This document shows, piece by piece, positions 35,269 to 47,963 of a DNA stretch of 64,000 nt (position 1 is the stretch's first letter; each line of letters starts with the position of its first letter). Both the position numbers and the translations under genes were made by a program. This DNA comes from Allium sativum (lineage: Eukaryota; Streptophyta; Magnoliopsida; Asparagales; Amaryllidaceae). The stretch lies in the NCBI GenBank assembly GCA_030737875.1, contig CM060910.1, forward strand, positions 631,829,303 to 631,893,302, given 5' to 3'. The notes beneath the pieces were generated by a model. It worked only from the letters and a program-made list of their open reading frames with translations, made no database searches and had not been told where the DNA came from.

Positions 35269-38200
35269 TTATCTCCATTTGTTTTCAACAGTGATGTCAA
35301 AAGCAATAGGAGACAACATAATTTCTCTCGAAATGCCATTGCAGATTGTGTTAAAAATCCGCAGTCTACTTTCCTTCTTCCCATTGAAAATACGTTGATT
35401 CCTTTCTTTCCAAATTTCATTTATCGAGACCTTGAGCATTATTAGCAGCTCATATGTTGCAACATGCTTCCACCTGGCTCCTTTGAAAACAATCAGCCAT
35501 TCTTCCTTGTTATCCCTCTTCGGCATCACATATCCTCCTCGCTCTTTGACAAAAAATGCGTGAATGAGCATGTAAAAAACAAATGGTTTGTGTCTTCCTC
35601 ATATGATCTACAGTATACACACATCTTTGATATATTCATACCTTTACGGACTAGATCAGACAATGTATGTAAAGCATTAGCTTTCACCTTCCATAGCATG
35701 TAATTTAGCTTTTCATTGATGCTTTGGTTCCATATTCTTCTGTGCCACTTGAAAGCGCCTAATTCATTTTCTCCCATTAAAGCTTTATATACAACTGAAG
35801 TCTGATGTTGTAGTTTTTCTCTCGTCCATTTGTAATCATCATGTTGCATGTATGAATACGGCATACGATCGTATTGTCTCAATATTTCATTCACAACAAT
35901 ACTGGTGGCTCGGGGCAGAGTTATTACCCCGTTTCTAATGTAGTTTGTTGCCATTGCATTCAATGGAATTCCGCTGTTTTGTATTTCAGTGTATCCAAGG
36001 GTTCTTTGCAGTATTACACCAGTTCCAATCCACGGAACTTGCCAAAACTTTGCATTACTGTTAGCCGATAATGTTACCTGCGAAGAAGGCAGAACTCTTT
36101 CTCTAATCTTTAGCATTGTCTTTCAAACCCAACTCTGCACTGGTTTAGCAGCTACTGTCCATATGTCATCATTTTTCAAATTGTGTTTTAGGCTCCATCT
36201 AACCCACAACGTATCTTTCTTCAAGACTAGGGACTGAAAGTGATTAGATAATGCAGCCATATTTCATTGCTTGATGTTTTTCAGACCCAGCCCTCCATAT
36301 TTCTTTGGTTGTTCAATTTTTTTGTATGCTATTGGGGCAAGCTTGACAGCATGTATGGATCCCGACCAAAGGAAGTTGCGCATTGCCTTTTTCAGCATAC
36401 ATATCAATTTTACAGGAAGCATAAAAGCTCGATACCAGTAAACCGTCATCGAAAATATGATTGCATTTTGGATCACTAGACGTCCAGATTGCGATAGATA
36501 CCTATTTTCCCATCGAGAAAGAACCGATGTTATTTTCTCATATAGAAGAACACATTGAGCCTTAGTTATGCGCTTTGTTGCTAAAGGAATTCCCGGATAA
36601 GATGAGTTGGTAGCCATGGTTTCCATACCAGAAGCTGAAACAATGGGGATAGCTTGCGATGGAGATAAGCTAGCAACAAGTATTTGTGATTTTTCACAGT
36701 TGATTTGTAAACCGGAGAAGGCATTGAAAGCATCTAATGATGTCATAATGGATTGAATGGACGAGATTGTTGGTTTGGTGAAAATTAGAAGATCGTCGGC
36801 AAAAGCTAGAGATGTAATCAAAGGAGATTTACATTTGGGATGAAGAGTGAAATTTTTGAGGATGACTTGCCGCTCAAATTCCTTGGTTAGCGCCTCCATT
36901 AGCATAATAAAAAGGTACGCCGATATTGGATCTCCTTGCCTCAGCCCCTTCTTGCCTTTAAAGTATCCAACTGGATGGGCATTGTACACAAGTGAATATC
37001 TCACCGTGGAGATGCAAATGTATATCCAGTATATAAATTTAACTGGGAATCTTATTTTCAACATAATGCTAACAAGTGATGACCATTTAACCGAGTCGAA
37101 AGCTTTCTTTATATCGATTTGCAGCATGGCTCTTGGGGAGGCATTAGTACGAGAGTATCCATTCAATAATTCATGGGTCAGCAAAACATTGTCCAATATG
37201 CTACGTGAAGGAAGAAAAGCTGCCTGATTCATTGAGATTATCGGCTGTAGCACATCTTTTAGTCTCTTGGCGAGGATCTTTGATATTGCTTTGTATATTA
37301 CATTACAACATGCAATCGGTCTGAATTGTGTGACATTGGTCGGATTTTGGCATTTTGGAATCAATGCAAGATTGGTTGAATTAATTGATGTTAGAAGTTT
37401 GCTGTTTGTGAAAAAACTGCGCACCGCTTTGAGGACTACTGGTGATATGATATTCCAGCAATGGGTGTAAAAGGAGACAGTAAATCCATCTGGACCTGGA
37501 GAGGCTGCTTTTCTCATTGTAAAAATAGCTTCCTTGATATCATTATCCGAGACTATACTTGTCAAATATTCTTGTTTGTCATCACTAACCGCTGTGATTA
37601 GAAGGTTATCCAAGAAGACATGGCTCGGTTCCACGTTGTCTTCACCAAGCAGCTCGGTGTAGTATTTTATGAATGCTTGATCCACTTCAGTTGGGTTAGT
37701 ATATCTGCTCCCTGGCTCATCATCAATTTGGTGTATGAATTCCTTCGCCTGTTTTATCTTCAAAGATGCATGATAAAATTTTGTATTTCTTTCGCCGTGG
37801 ACTGACCATTGTTGCTTATTTTTCTGCTTTATCATCTTCGCTTCAGTTTCAAGAGCTTCTTCCAGAAGCTTCGACAGTTCTTTTTCTCTTTGATAGTCTA
37901 TCACATCTGCATTCGGTCGTATGGTTTGCTGCTGTATTTGCTCGAGTTTTTCTGCTAGAGCTGTTGATCTTTTACTACATTTTCCATATATATCCTTTGA
38001 CCACTTCTTTAGAGCCTCCTTTGTGTTTTGTAGCTTTTGCTGCAGAATTAACATTGGGTTACCGTGTGCACGGATTTTCCATGCATCTTCTACAACCTGC
38101 AGCATAGTAACACTCGATGTCCATACGTCAAAAAATTTGAAATTTACCTGATGAAAAGATGGAGCTGGGCCAAAGGAGAGGATGAGAGGGCAGTGGTCTG

Positions 38201-38876
38201 AAAGAAGGGGCATGGTTATCTTAATATGAATGGACGACCAGGAATTTAAGGCATTGAAGTTCATTAGACCATGATCAATTTTGGTTAGCGTTCTCGGACC
38301 TTGTATACTCTTATTTGACCAAGTATAATCCGGGCCAGAGGTTGGAATATCAATGAGGGAGGATCTGTGCATGGATTCATTTAGCGGTTTAAGGTCAGAT
38401 AGGCTTAGGGGAGGGCCACCATGCTTATGGGTAGAATGAAAGGAGCAATTAAAATCTCCTATGACTACCCATGGGAGAGAAGGCTGGTTGAGATTTGGTA
38501 ATGCATCCAGCATTTACTTTCTTACCGAAGGTGTGTTGCTTGCATAAATGAAGGTTAGAAAGAGAGAAGTGGATGAGGGAATATGAAGGGCTTTGGTGTG
38601 GATGTACTGGTAATCATGAATGATGGGGGAAAGGTGGAAGATAGTGGGATCATATAAGACTAGCAGCCTGCCATAGGGTGCATGATCATGGTTGGTAAGA
38701 GAGGACCAACAAGGGTTTATTTATGACGCAGCTTTTGAAGAGAGGATGGAATTGAGTTTGGTTTCAGAAATGGTAATGAGAGAGAGGTGGTGTTCATTAA
38801 TGAGGATCTTAATTTGGTCTAATTTTGAGGATTTGTGTGCTCCCCTTATGTTCCATACAGCAATGTTGCACTGCAT
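35269..38876 (-). pseudogene. LINE-1 ORF2: endonuclease and reverse transcriptase
   Basis: It starts at ATG 38876 with MQCNIAVWNIRG, the L1 endonuclease opening. In-frame stops fall at codon 52 (38721-38723) and codon 121 (38514-38516). Between 38513 and 36264 the frame is open for 749 codons: endonuclease blocks WVVIGDFN and LLSDHCPLIL, RT blocks AASPGPDGF, LALIPKCQNP, IDIKKAFDSVKW, KGLRQGDPIS and the catalytic FADD (36792-36803). After a TGA at 36264-36266 and further stops the same frame gives the zf-RVT region (WNQSINEKLNYMLWKVK, CVYCRS...HLFFTC). A frame change near 35540 then leads to the C-terminus (EIWKERNQRIF), ending about 35269. It would nick the target and reverse-transcribe the LINE RNA. 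It is now inactive. Confidence 0.9.
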
Positions 38877-39279
38877 ATTTAAACTATTGGGGTATAGCTT
38901 GAACTTTGATTTCTTCTAGGAGAAGATGTAGGGGATTTGGAAGTATGGAAAGATTGGGCTGATTCTTCAGAGTAGTATTCTGAGTCTATTGGTGATAAGT
39001 TCATATCATCATGCATTGCTTCAATTGTTTCTACATCATTTCTTTTGGATTTTTTTTCTTTTTTTTCTTCACATGGCTAGTCGCTGGTTCTGATTCTTTT
39101 TGTATTTTGAGGAGTCTGGAATTTCTTTTCGAGAACAGAGCAGCTAATGGAGGTGATTGGGGTTCATTTGAATGGTCAGGAATGTGTTTATGGACGGTAT
39201 TAGGAGTAGGAGCTATTTTGGATTTTGTGGTGGATTTGGCTCGCTGTTTTTTGGGTTTTGCCTGTTTACATAACCGAGG

Positions 39280-40970
39280 TTAGGATGGTGAAGTAATTAT
39301 GTTTGGTGGCTCTGCAATGTTGGATAGGGGATTAGGATATTTAGCTGACGTCAGCAAGGTTGTGGGGGAAGTGGAGGGTATTGATTGGTGCTGGGGTTTG
39401 TATGTATGTGTCACAACTGGGAGAATTTCTATATTCATTTCTTGAAGTTCTTGAGTAACAATTATGCATGCAGGATCATTTATGGTGCCATGCACATTGG
39501 AATCTTCACGTGTTTCAGTAGCAATTACTCCATTGTTTTCTTTGCACTTTTGCTTTGTTTTCATTTCTTTGTCATCGGTTTTCTTTTTCATTTTGTCTTG
39601 TGTAAAGCTGCCTAAAATTCCCTTTTGCTTTTCCATTTCTTTTTTTTTTTGCTGTTCTCTGTTAACATTGTTGTTTTCTTCATTTCTAACATTTTGTTCA
39701 TTTTCTTCATTCACATTTGATTCCATTTCTACGATATCTTGTTCTACTGTAATGCCTTCTTCTTCAGGGTAAGTAAGGGTAGTGAATCTATTAAAAACTT
39801 CAGTGCTCGTTGAAGCTCTCGCTATTTTCTTTGTAGCATTATCTTCAACTGATTTTGTATTGCTGGTTCTCCCTTTCTCGTTTCTCTTAACATAACCAAT
39901 TCCAGTTCGTACTGGATACATCTTTCTTCTATTCGTCATCACTTTTGTCCATGTCTTCTTTTGTGCTTCACACTGCACTTGTTTATTACCTTTTTCCTCT
40001 ACTTCTTTACCAATATTCCCATTCTCTTTTTGTTTCACTTCACTACTTTTTCCAAGTTCCTTTGCTTCATTTCCAGTTTTGTATTTCACACTCTTATGTC
40101 CGAAGACTTTACAGTGTACACATATGTCCGGTTGCCACAAAAATGTTACTTGTACATTTTGCGTCGAGCCATCTGGATTTTCAACTTCGAATTCATTCAC
40201 AAGTTCACATTCAGGTGTAATTTCTATGAGGAATTTTGCGTCCGTGATTCTCGCCAAATTTTCCGTAGCGCTTCCTAAACATATCAGTCTCCCCAGCCGA
40301 TTTGCCAGCCAATTTATTCCAGGTGGTGACCATAAATACATTGGAATGTTTGACATACTCACCCAAACTGGAACTGCTCTAATTGATCCGCAAACGTTGC
40401 TTACATTAGTGTCCCACTGTTTTATAATAAACAGTTTATTTCTCATTATAATTGGGTCACCTCTTATTATCCTTTCTCTGTCTGAATCATCCGTGAAGTT
40501 GAACAAAAATAAGGTACCATCAGATTTTACTTCAAAGGTGCCACGCAATTGCCATCTTTGCTTTAAGGTTTCCATAACCAAGGTGTATGGAAGCGGTTTA
40601 TCAAGCAAAAACCCAACCACATATTTGTTCCATATTTTCTCTCCAGCTCCAACAATATCGGCTGGGGGGACCATCTTCCCATCTTTGTATGTCATCTTGT
40701 ACTGAACAGGTGTGTACTTACCGGCATTTCGAGGGACGTTGCGGAAAAGTCGATCAGAAGTCCAGGCTTGTTCAGTAGGTAGTTTGCTTGTAGGCGGTAA
40801 GGTTGTGGTCGCAGAGGTTGTCGGGTTCACTGTTTGACTTGAGGATTGAGGGTCATCTAGAGGGATGGGCGGAGGAATTGGTGGGTCTGGTGGACTGGCG
40901 ACTTGGATTTAGAGGAGAGAGAAAAGGTAGGGTTTGGGTTGGAAAGGGCGAGATTAGGCTCAGCTGCCAT
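39280..40970 (-). pseudogene. LINE-1 ORF1: DUF4283 RNA-binding protein
   Basis: The likely start is ATG 40970 (MAAEPNLALSNPN), with a one-base frame change near 40900-40930 before a Pro-rich N-terminus. The rest is open for 516 codons from 40830 to TAA 39280. Counted from 40830, a DUF4283 domain spans about residues 66-205 (LFLFNFTDDSDRERIIRGDP, IRAVPVWVSM, LANRLGRLICL) and a CCHC knuckle spans 237-250 (CVHCKVFGHKSVKY) whose last Cys is Tyr. A long Lys/Glu/Asn-rich tail follows. The protein would bind LINE RNA in the ribonucleoprotein. It lies 403 nt upstream of ORF2, as in plant L1 elements. Confidence 0.88.
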
Positions 40971-41013
40971 TAAAATTAAAAGGAGTGTATTGTTGTAAAA
41001 AATTTCAATTCTT

Positions 41014-41272
41014 ATACTCTTCTATTGATATTAATAAATATTCTCTCTCAAAGTGGACGTACACTGACAAGACGTTGGTGGAACCACTATAAATTCCTGT
41101 GTGATTTACTTTATCGTTATTGTTCTATTATTTCTCTTGTTTGGTGATTGTGATTGGGTTGAGATTGTTTTTATATATTGATTGGTTGTTTTTGCACGTT
41201 TGCCACGATCTCGTCTTCCGTTGGGTTAAGAGTTTTGATTTGAGAAGTCTTGAGTTAAAATTCTCCGCAACA
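41014..41272 (+). repeat. Left LTR of copia-2, second part
   Basis: Continues the LTR after the LINE and matches the 3' part of 45682-46513, ending CTCCGCAACA. About 57 bp found in the right LTR are missing near its start. Confidence 0.9.
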
Positions 41273-41274
41273 TT

Positions 41275-41286
41275 TGGTATCAGAGC
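41275..41286 (+). other. Primer-binding site of copia-2
   Basis: TGGTATCAGAGC matches the complement of the 3' end of plant initiator tRNA-Met and sits three bases after the LTR. Confidence 0.93.
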
Positions 41287-41312
41287 ATTGGTGTTGGTAG
41301 ATAGTTGTAGAA

Positions 41313-44300
41313 ATGCCGGATTCAGATTCAAATAGTTCCTCAACAGGTCCAAGTGGTGTAGCTCCTTATGTACGTGGGTCGTACGCAGCTTCTGGTTCAC
41401 AATTGGTTATTGATAAGTGGAATGACGATAATGATTTTGAAAAATGGCAATAGAAGATGAAAACGGTTTAGGCAGAATCTGGTACATCAGGTAGTGTTTG
41501 ATACACATTTATTGCCAGCGGACATCTTAGATGTGGAGAGAGAAGAAATGGAAGAATGGGCATTCGCTACACTTCAACTTGCTATGGGGGAGAATGTTAT
41601 CTCCGAAATTAGTGGTGAGACGAGTGCTAAAGGTATTTGGATCAAGTTGGAAGAGTTGTATATGAAGAAGTCACTCACAAATCGACCAAACTTGTTGCGA
41701 ACTTTCTTTACTTATAAGATGAAGGAAGGAACTTTGCTAAAGGCGCACTTGAATGTGTTTGATGATTTGCTAATGAATACGAAGGCGATAGATTTGAAGA
41801 TTAAGGAGCAGAAGACGCTGATATTGTTGTGTTCGTTGCCTGACCGTTATACGAGTTTCTCAAATAGTTTGATCTATGGCCGAAATACATTGACTCTTGA
41901 TGATGTCGAGACGGGTCTTCTTAGTGAGGAATTGTGAGATCAGATGAAGGAACTGATTGATGGAAGTAGTGGTGCAGGAATGGTCATGGATTATTTGTGG
42001 AGAAGGAGAAATCTGAGAAGGGAAACCAGGGGCGTTCTAAGTCTAGAAACCCCGGTTGAAGAGGAAAGTCGAAGGAAAGAAATGACAAGTGCTTTATATG
42101 TAAGAAACATGGTCATTGGAAGAATAGTTATCAAGACAAGTTGAAGAAGGAAGTAGCATCTTCATTAGTTGCGGTGGAGAGAGATGTTGGTGAGGGAGAC
42201 GTAGATGTTTTGTCGGTTTTAGCATCGGATGTTTCGAGCAGTGAATGGGTGCTTGATTCGGGGGCTTCATATCACATGACGCCTAATAGGAATTGTTTTT
42301 CTTCTTATGTTGACCGAGAAGGAAATTCAATTGTTATGGGAAATGGTGCAGTTTGCAAGTCGTATGGGATTGGATCCATGCAAATTCGGATGTTTGATGG
42401 AGTGATTCGTACTCTCACTAATGTGCGCCATATTCCGAGACTACGGAAGTCACTTATCTCTTTGGGACAGCTGGATTCTTTAGGATGTAAGATCACTATT
42501 GAGAGTGATAGCTTAAGGGTTTTGAAGGGGGTGCTTGTGGTTATGAAGGGTGCTAGGACTCATGGTGTTTATTTGCTTCAAGGAGTGACCGTGAAAGGTA
42601 AAACTTGTGTTGGTGTTGATAGTTCTCGTGGCTTAGATGCGACACGGTTGTGGCATTTGAGATTTGGTCACATCTCGGAGAAAAGTCCGGATGTTCTTCG
42701 AACAAGGGAGATGATTGATGGTAAGAGTTTCAACAAGTTGAAGTTTTGCGAGGAATGTGTCATGGGGAAGCAAACTAGAGTGTCATTCGGTGAAGGAAAA
42801 CATGATTCAAGAGGGATTCTTGAGTATGTGCACACGGATATTTGGGGACCAACACCAGTAGCTTCTTTGGGAGGAGCAAGATATTATATTTCTTTCATTG
42901 ATGATTTTTCTTGAAAAGTTTGGGTGTATGTAATGAAGGCCAAGTCGAAGGCATTTGCAAAGTTCAAGGAATGGAAGGCTCTTGTTGAGAATGAGTGGAA
43001 AGTCTTTAAAAGTTCTTAGGTCCGATAATGGCGGTGAGTGTGTTTCCGGAGATTTTCTGAAATTTTGCAAGCATCATGGTATTCATATGCATTTTACTAC
43101 AACTGGGGATCTGCAATCTAATGGAGTAGCGGAGAGAATGAACCAGACTCTACTGGAGAAAGCTCGATGCTTGAGATTGACATCGGGTTTGTCTAAAGGG
43201 ATTTTGGGCCAAAGTTTTGTCAACTGCAGTGCATATTATTAATCGAATTCCGTGCTCGGCTATTGATAACAAAATTCCGGAGGAAGTTTGGAAGGGAAAG
43301 AGCAATGAACTGAGTTATCTTCGTGTATTTGGCAGTCCTGTTTATGTGAATGATCCGGGAAGCGATAAGCTTGCGCTTAGAGGTTTCAAGAGGATTTTGC
43401 TTGGCTATATAGACGGTGTTAAAGGCTATCGGATTTGGAATCCGGAAATGAAGAAGATTGTGGTTTCTCGTCAGGTTATTTTTGATGAATCAGCTATGTT
43501 CAAGGTGAATGAAGGCTCATTGGATGTTTCGGATTTGGTTCATGGTGAATCAAAGGGGAAGGAAGTTATTCCAACTTTCAGGCCTAGAGAGAGTAGAGTT
43601 GTTGGAGATGCTTTTGAGGAGGTAGTGATTGATGTTACATCACATAGTCCACATGGTTCCTCTAGTAGTGTTGGTGATGTGAATGATTCTAGAGAAGATT
43701 CAGTTCAAGGTGGAGCTGAAGGAGGACAGGGTGATGGTATTGCTACTCGGGTTGGTCGTCGTGCTATAAGGCTACCCGAAAGATATAGTGATTGGAACTA
43801 TCTTAGCTTTTGTGAGAATTTGGACTATGCTCTTCATGTAGTCCAAGATGAGTCGATGGATCTTGATGATGTCATAGGTTCGAGTGATAGCTCGAAGTGG
43901 ATTTATGCCATGGAGGAAGAGATGCAATCGTTGATGAAGAACCAAACTTGGGAGTTGGTTCCACTTCCTAAAGAAAAGCGTACTATTGGATGCAAATGGA
44001 TATACAAGGTGAAAGACGATGGAAGATACAAAGTTAGGCTAGTGGCTAAGGGATTCGCACAGAGGAAGGTAAAGGAGTATGATGAGATCTTCGCAATAGT
44101 TGTGAGGCATACTTCTATCCGGATATTACTTGCCATAATTGCTATTCACGACTTGGAGTTGGAGCAACTAGATGTGAAAACTTCCTTCTTGCTTGGTGAC
44201 TTGGATGAAGACACCTACATGGAGCAACCAGAAGGGTTTGTTGCATATAGTAAGTCAAAATTGGTTTGCAAGTTGAAGAAATCACTATATGGTTTGAAGC

Positions 44301-45404
44301 AATCACCTAGGAAATGGAACAAGAGATTTGATTATTACATGCTTGAAAGTGGCTTCCATCGAAGCATCAAAGATGCTTGTGTATATCTCAAGAAGTTGGG
44401 AAATGATTGTTGGGTGTATTTACTTTTATATGTGGACGATATGCTCATTGCTTCTAAGGACAAGGAAGAAATTAACAAGTTGAAATTGAAGTTAAAAGCG
44501 GAATTCGAAATGAAAGAACTTGGAGAAGCAAAGAAGATTTTGGGCATGGAGATTGAAAGAGATCGAAAGCATTTTGAGTTGAAATTGACTTAAAAGGAAT
44601 ATATTAGAAAAGTGCTTTACCGGTTTAGCACGGAGGATGCAAAAGCGCCAAATACACCTATACCTTTGCATCTAAAGCTTTCGAGTAAGGAATCACCTAT
44701 CAAGGAGAAAGACAAGGCTTATATGGCAAATGCGCCATATGCTGGTGCGGTTGGTAGTTTGATGTATGTCATGGTCTGTACAAAACCCGATATTGCAAAT
44801 GTCGTTGGGGGTGGTTAGCCATTTTATGGCTAATCCGATGAAATCGCATTGGGAAGCAATGAAGCTTATCTTGAGATACTTAAAAGGTACAACATCCCAT
44901 GGTCTTGTTTTTAGGGGTAGTAAGGAGAAGAATTGCATATTGGTTGGTTACTGTGATTCGAACTACGCCGGTGATAGGGATCAGAGAAAATCGACTTTCG
45001 GATATGTTTTCACTCTTGGTGGTACAACTATAAGTTGGAGATCGAGATTGCAAACTGTAGTTACTTTATCCACTACGAAGGCAGTGTTGGTAGCCGCGGC
45101 GGAGGCGGCAAAGGAAGCACTTTATTTGAAGTGATTGTTGTGTGACTTGGGTTTTGAACATGACAGTGTTGATGTTCAATGTGATAGCCAAAGTGTTATC
45201 CATTTGGCGGAGAATTTGACGTTTAGCTCACAGGCTAAGTATTTTGAAGTCAGGGAGTCATTTCTAGTAGTCATCGACGAAGACAAGCAAGTATGCCTTC
45301 AGAAAGTGCACACAATGGATAATGCGATAGATATGTTCACTAAGGCATTGCTAGTTGGAAAGTTCGAGCATTGCTCGAACTTAATTCGCTTGGAAAGGTG
45401 CTAG
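41313..45404 (+). pseudogene. Copia-2 gag-pol polyprotein, degenerate
   Basis: From ATG 41313 the order is gag (TAG already at codon 47, 41451-41453), a zinc knuckle (CFICKKHGHWKNSY near 42090, last Cys changed to Tyr), protease WVLDSGASYHM (about 42246-42280), GAG-pre-integrase (LWHLRFGHISEKS, CEECVMGK), integrase (HTDIWGPTPV, FIDDFS, LRSDNGGECVSG, NGVAERMNQTLLEKAR), RT with YVDDML (44429 on) and RNase H (YCDSNYAGDRDQRKSTFGY, SWRSRLQTVVTLSTTKA) with the usual C-terminus (HTMDNAIDMFTK). At least six stops or frame changes break it (for example TGA after FIDDFS near 42912, TAA at 44590, TGA at 45132). It is a dead copy, consistent with diverged LTRs. Confidence 0.93.
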
Positions 45405-45681
45405 GTGCCACAGGGTGGCAAAGTTGAGAGAGAAACTTGGGTGTGGAGAAGTATCGATGAGAGATTGAAGTTCTATCTTCTTGGTATGTTTTTCTTTTGG
45501 TGAGACTAATTTTGGAGTTGGGTGTTTTCAACACTTCATTGGCGGGTGGGGGCTTTGCCTGAACTCGTTGGTAGTGCAATGGGTGGTGGCTATGCCGGAG
45601 CTCATTGAGGAAACATTCAAGCTTGCTTGGTTGAAGGTAGAGGATGGTTTGGTACTATCGGTGTTGGTGTTGGAGATGGAG

Positions 45682-46513
45682 TGTTAAATTTTACGATACT
45701 ATATGGTAGAATTGAAGTAGATGGAAGTAGTTTCGTGTCGGAGAAGTGTCGGAGAAGATGGTTCGCAAATCGGAGTATGTAGGAAGAGATTACAGCTGAA
45801 GAGGCGAAGTGAAGCTAAAAGCTTCAGCACGGACGTCTGACGTCCTTGGTCAGACATCTGTGACTACAGGGAACATTTTCTCGAGAGTCTGGACATACGT
45901 CTGACAAAGGGGGTCAGACGTCTGTGATTATAGGGAATAATTCCTCGAGACTCTGGACAGACGTCTGTCACTTCAGGACAGACGTATGAGGCGGTATTTT
46001 GGCTTTTTCGGACTGAAGACTTAACAGGCTGATTTGTGAAGGATCCAGTGGCAATTCAGGCAATTGCTACATTTTATTCTCTCCCTATATAAGCTATGGT
46101 CATATCCAAAAGGGATTGTACCGGAAAGTGACTAATCAAGAGATTAGATCTAGGTTTATTCTAATTAGGGTTTTGACAACCCTAGTCTTCTTCAATTCTT
46201 ATCTCTACAAAATCAAAATTTTCTAGTGAATTTGATCATTGTAATCAAATCTCTTGTACTCTTCTATTGATATTAATAAAGATTCTCTCCCAATGTGGAC
46301 ACACACTGACAAGACATTGGTGGAACCACTATAAATCCCTGTGTGATTTACTTTATCGTTATTGCTCTATTATTTCTCTTGTTTGGTGATTGTGATTGGG
46401 TTGAGATTATTTTGATATATTGATTGGTTGTTTTTGCACGTTTACAACGATCTCATCTTCCGTTGGTTGGGGTTTTTGATTTGAGCGGTCTTGAGTTGAA
46501 ATTCTCCACAACA
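45682..46513 (+). repeat. Right LTR of copia-2
   Basis: 832 bp, TGTTAAATTTTACG to CTCCACAACA, followed by TSD GTTTA. It has a tandem copy of GTGTCGGAGAA near 45736 not found in the left LTR and the CAGACGTCTG cluster at 45831-45988. Confidence 0.92.
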
Positions 46514-46518
46514 GTTTA

Positions 46519-47735
46519 TGTGCTTTGTTTGGATTAAGTTTAAGTTTCATTTGAAAATTTGGAAGGTTGAATGGACTCATTTGTAACTGTATACATTATA
46601 TAGTGAGGTTTACAATTTGAATTGTTTTTAACTGTAAACGATGGTATACTTCTAGGTTTGTATTAGTTGATCGATTTATCTTTTATTTAAAAATAAATGC
46701 ACTACCTAGTAACTTAGAATCACATCCAACAGTGCACAGAGGATTTGTCCTCGAGTAATACACATTTTCATTGCATTGTTTTTATTTCTTTTAATGTATT
46801 TCTTGGTGCTTTAAAATCATTTACAATAGTAAAATTCAAATGTGATTTGACCTTAAATAATAAACTTATTAGATTACAGTAACTACAATTGTTGGAAGAC
46901 TTTGTTGTTCGGATGGATACTGCTCATTCTTTTAATGTTAGTGATATCATTGAGAGGTTCTTATAATAAGTGCGCAGGTAAAATTAATTTTAGACTATTT
47001 GCAAATAAATATGTGTTTCATCCTATGCATAATATGTTTGCATCCTATTTACATTTCTCTGCGCATGTATTTTGTTATATGCCCATACATATTTAAATTT
47101 GTTCGATCAATTTCCATTTTATACTGTAGCAATGAAAGCACTGGTAATTTACTGTATGTGCCCATGATAAAAATATGCACGTACTGTGAATCATACATAT
47201 ATTCAATGACCGTTTAGAGAATTCTCTTTCACTATAAGGAATAGGTGTTTTAATCAATTTAGTCAATTTAGATATCTGTGCACGTAATTCTATGAAGATA
47301 AACTTGAATGAATGATAAAATGCTTGCTAAAATAGATTTGTACGATAAACTTCTATTGGAATGTCCGCTTCTATAATAACCTAAAGTTAAGTTGACAGGT
47401 TTATACTTTTTTCCCAATACATGTCTAAGGAGTAAATCATATTTATGATGAGACTAATAGATTGCACATCTATAGAGTATATTGTGTGAAACTAAAGTTT
47501 GAAAAAACTTGGAGTATAGAAATATAGTTGACTGGTTTTTAATTTATCTGGTTGCATGCTAGCTCAAATTGTATGAAACTAAAGTGTCTATGGTTCAATG
47601 CTCCATGTGTTTTGGTCACATTAAAGATCTATATATTACTATTAAGCTTTCTATTATTAATGAATTTATTGATAGGGTAGATTAATAATATAACTGCCTC
47701 CCGAAATTAAGTCAAAATCTTGTTGGTGAAGGAGG
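46519..47735. other. Intergenic stretch, no gene recognised
   Basis: AT-rich DNA between copia-2 and LINE-2. No frame or repeat was recognised. Confidence 0.4.
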
Positions 47736-47963
47736 AAAAGATGGCAGTAGATTGCGATTTTAGTTGTATACTAACCATAACGGTTCATTTAATGGCTTCT
47801 CCTCTCTGAGCAGTTTTTCTTCTTTGTGATCTTTTCCTCTCTGCTTTTGTCTTGCTCATAATTTCTCTATCTCTACGGTTCTCCGCCAGGTTGTTTCTTC
47901 CTCGGCCTTGAGGCTCTGTGCTTGTTGCGGTAATTTCTGGATCTGGGATCTAGGGTTCTGCAC

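Larger units (their letters stand above)
35111..41003 (-). mobile_element. L1-type LINE inserted in the copia-2 left LTR (LINE-1)
   Basis: A 5.9-kb non-LTR retrotransposon in minus orientation. The 5' end is near 41003, ORF1 (DUF4283 plus zinc knuckle) is upstream of ORF2 (endonuclease, RT, zf-RVT), and a poly(A) tail reads as the T-run at 35109-35125. The 10-bp target duplication TTCAATTCTT is exact (35101-35110 and 41004-41013) and the flanks join into the copia-2 LTR. It is full length but carries several stops and frameshifts. Confidence 0.93.
34603..46513 (+). mobile_element. Old Ty1/copia LTR retrotransposon (copia-2) split by a nested LINE
   Basis: The left LTR starts TGTTAAATTTTGCG at 34603 and ends CAACA at 41272. 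The right LTR is 45682-46513. The TSD GTTTA is exact on both sides (34598-34602 and 46514-46518). A primer-binding site TGGTATCAGAGC (complementary to initiator tRNA-Met) begins at 41275, three bases after the left LTR. The LTRs show about 20 substitutions in their first 150 bases, so the insertion is old. A 5.9-kb LINE lies inside the left LTR, which also lacks about 57 bp present in the right LTR just after the LINE site. Confidence 0.93.

Noticed and set aside
36267..40778. Many plus-strand open frames in this interval
   Set aside because: They are antisense shadows of the minus-strand LINE-1 ORF1 and ORF2, whose RT and DUF4283 motifs are clear.
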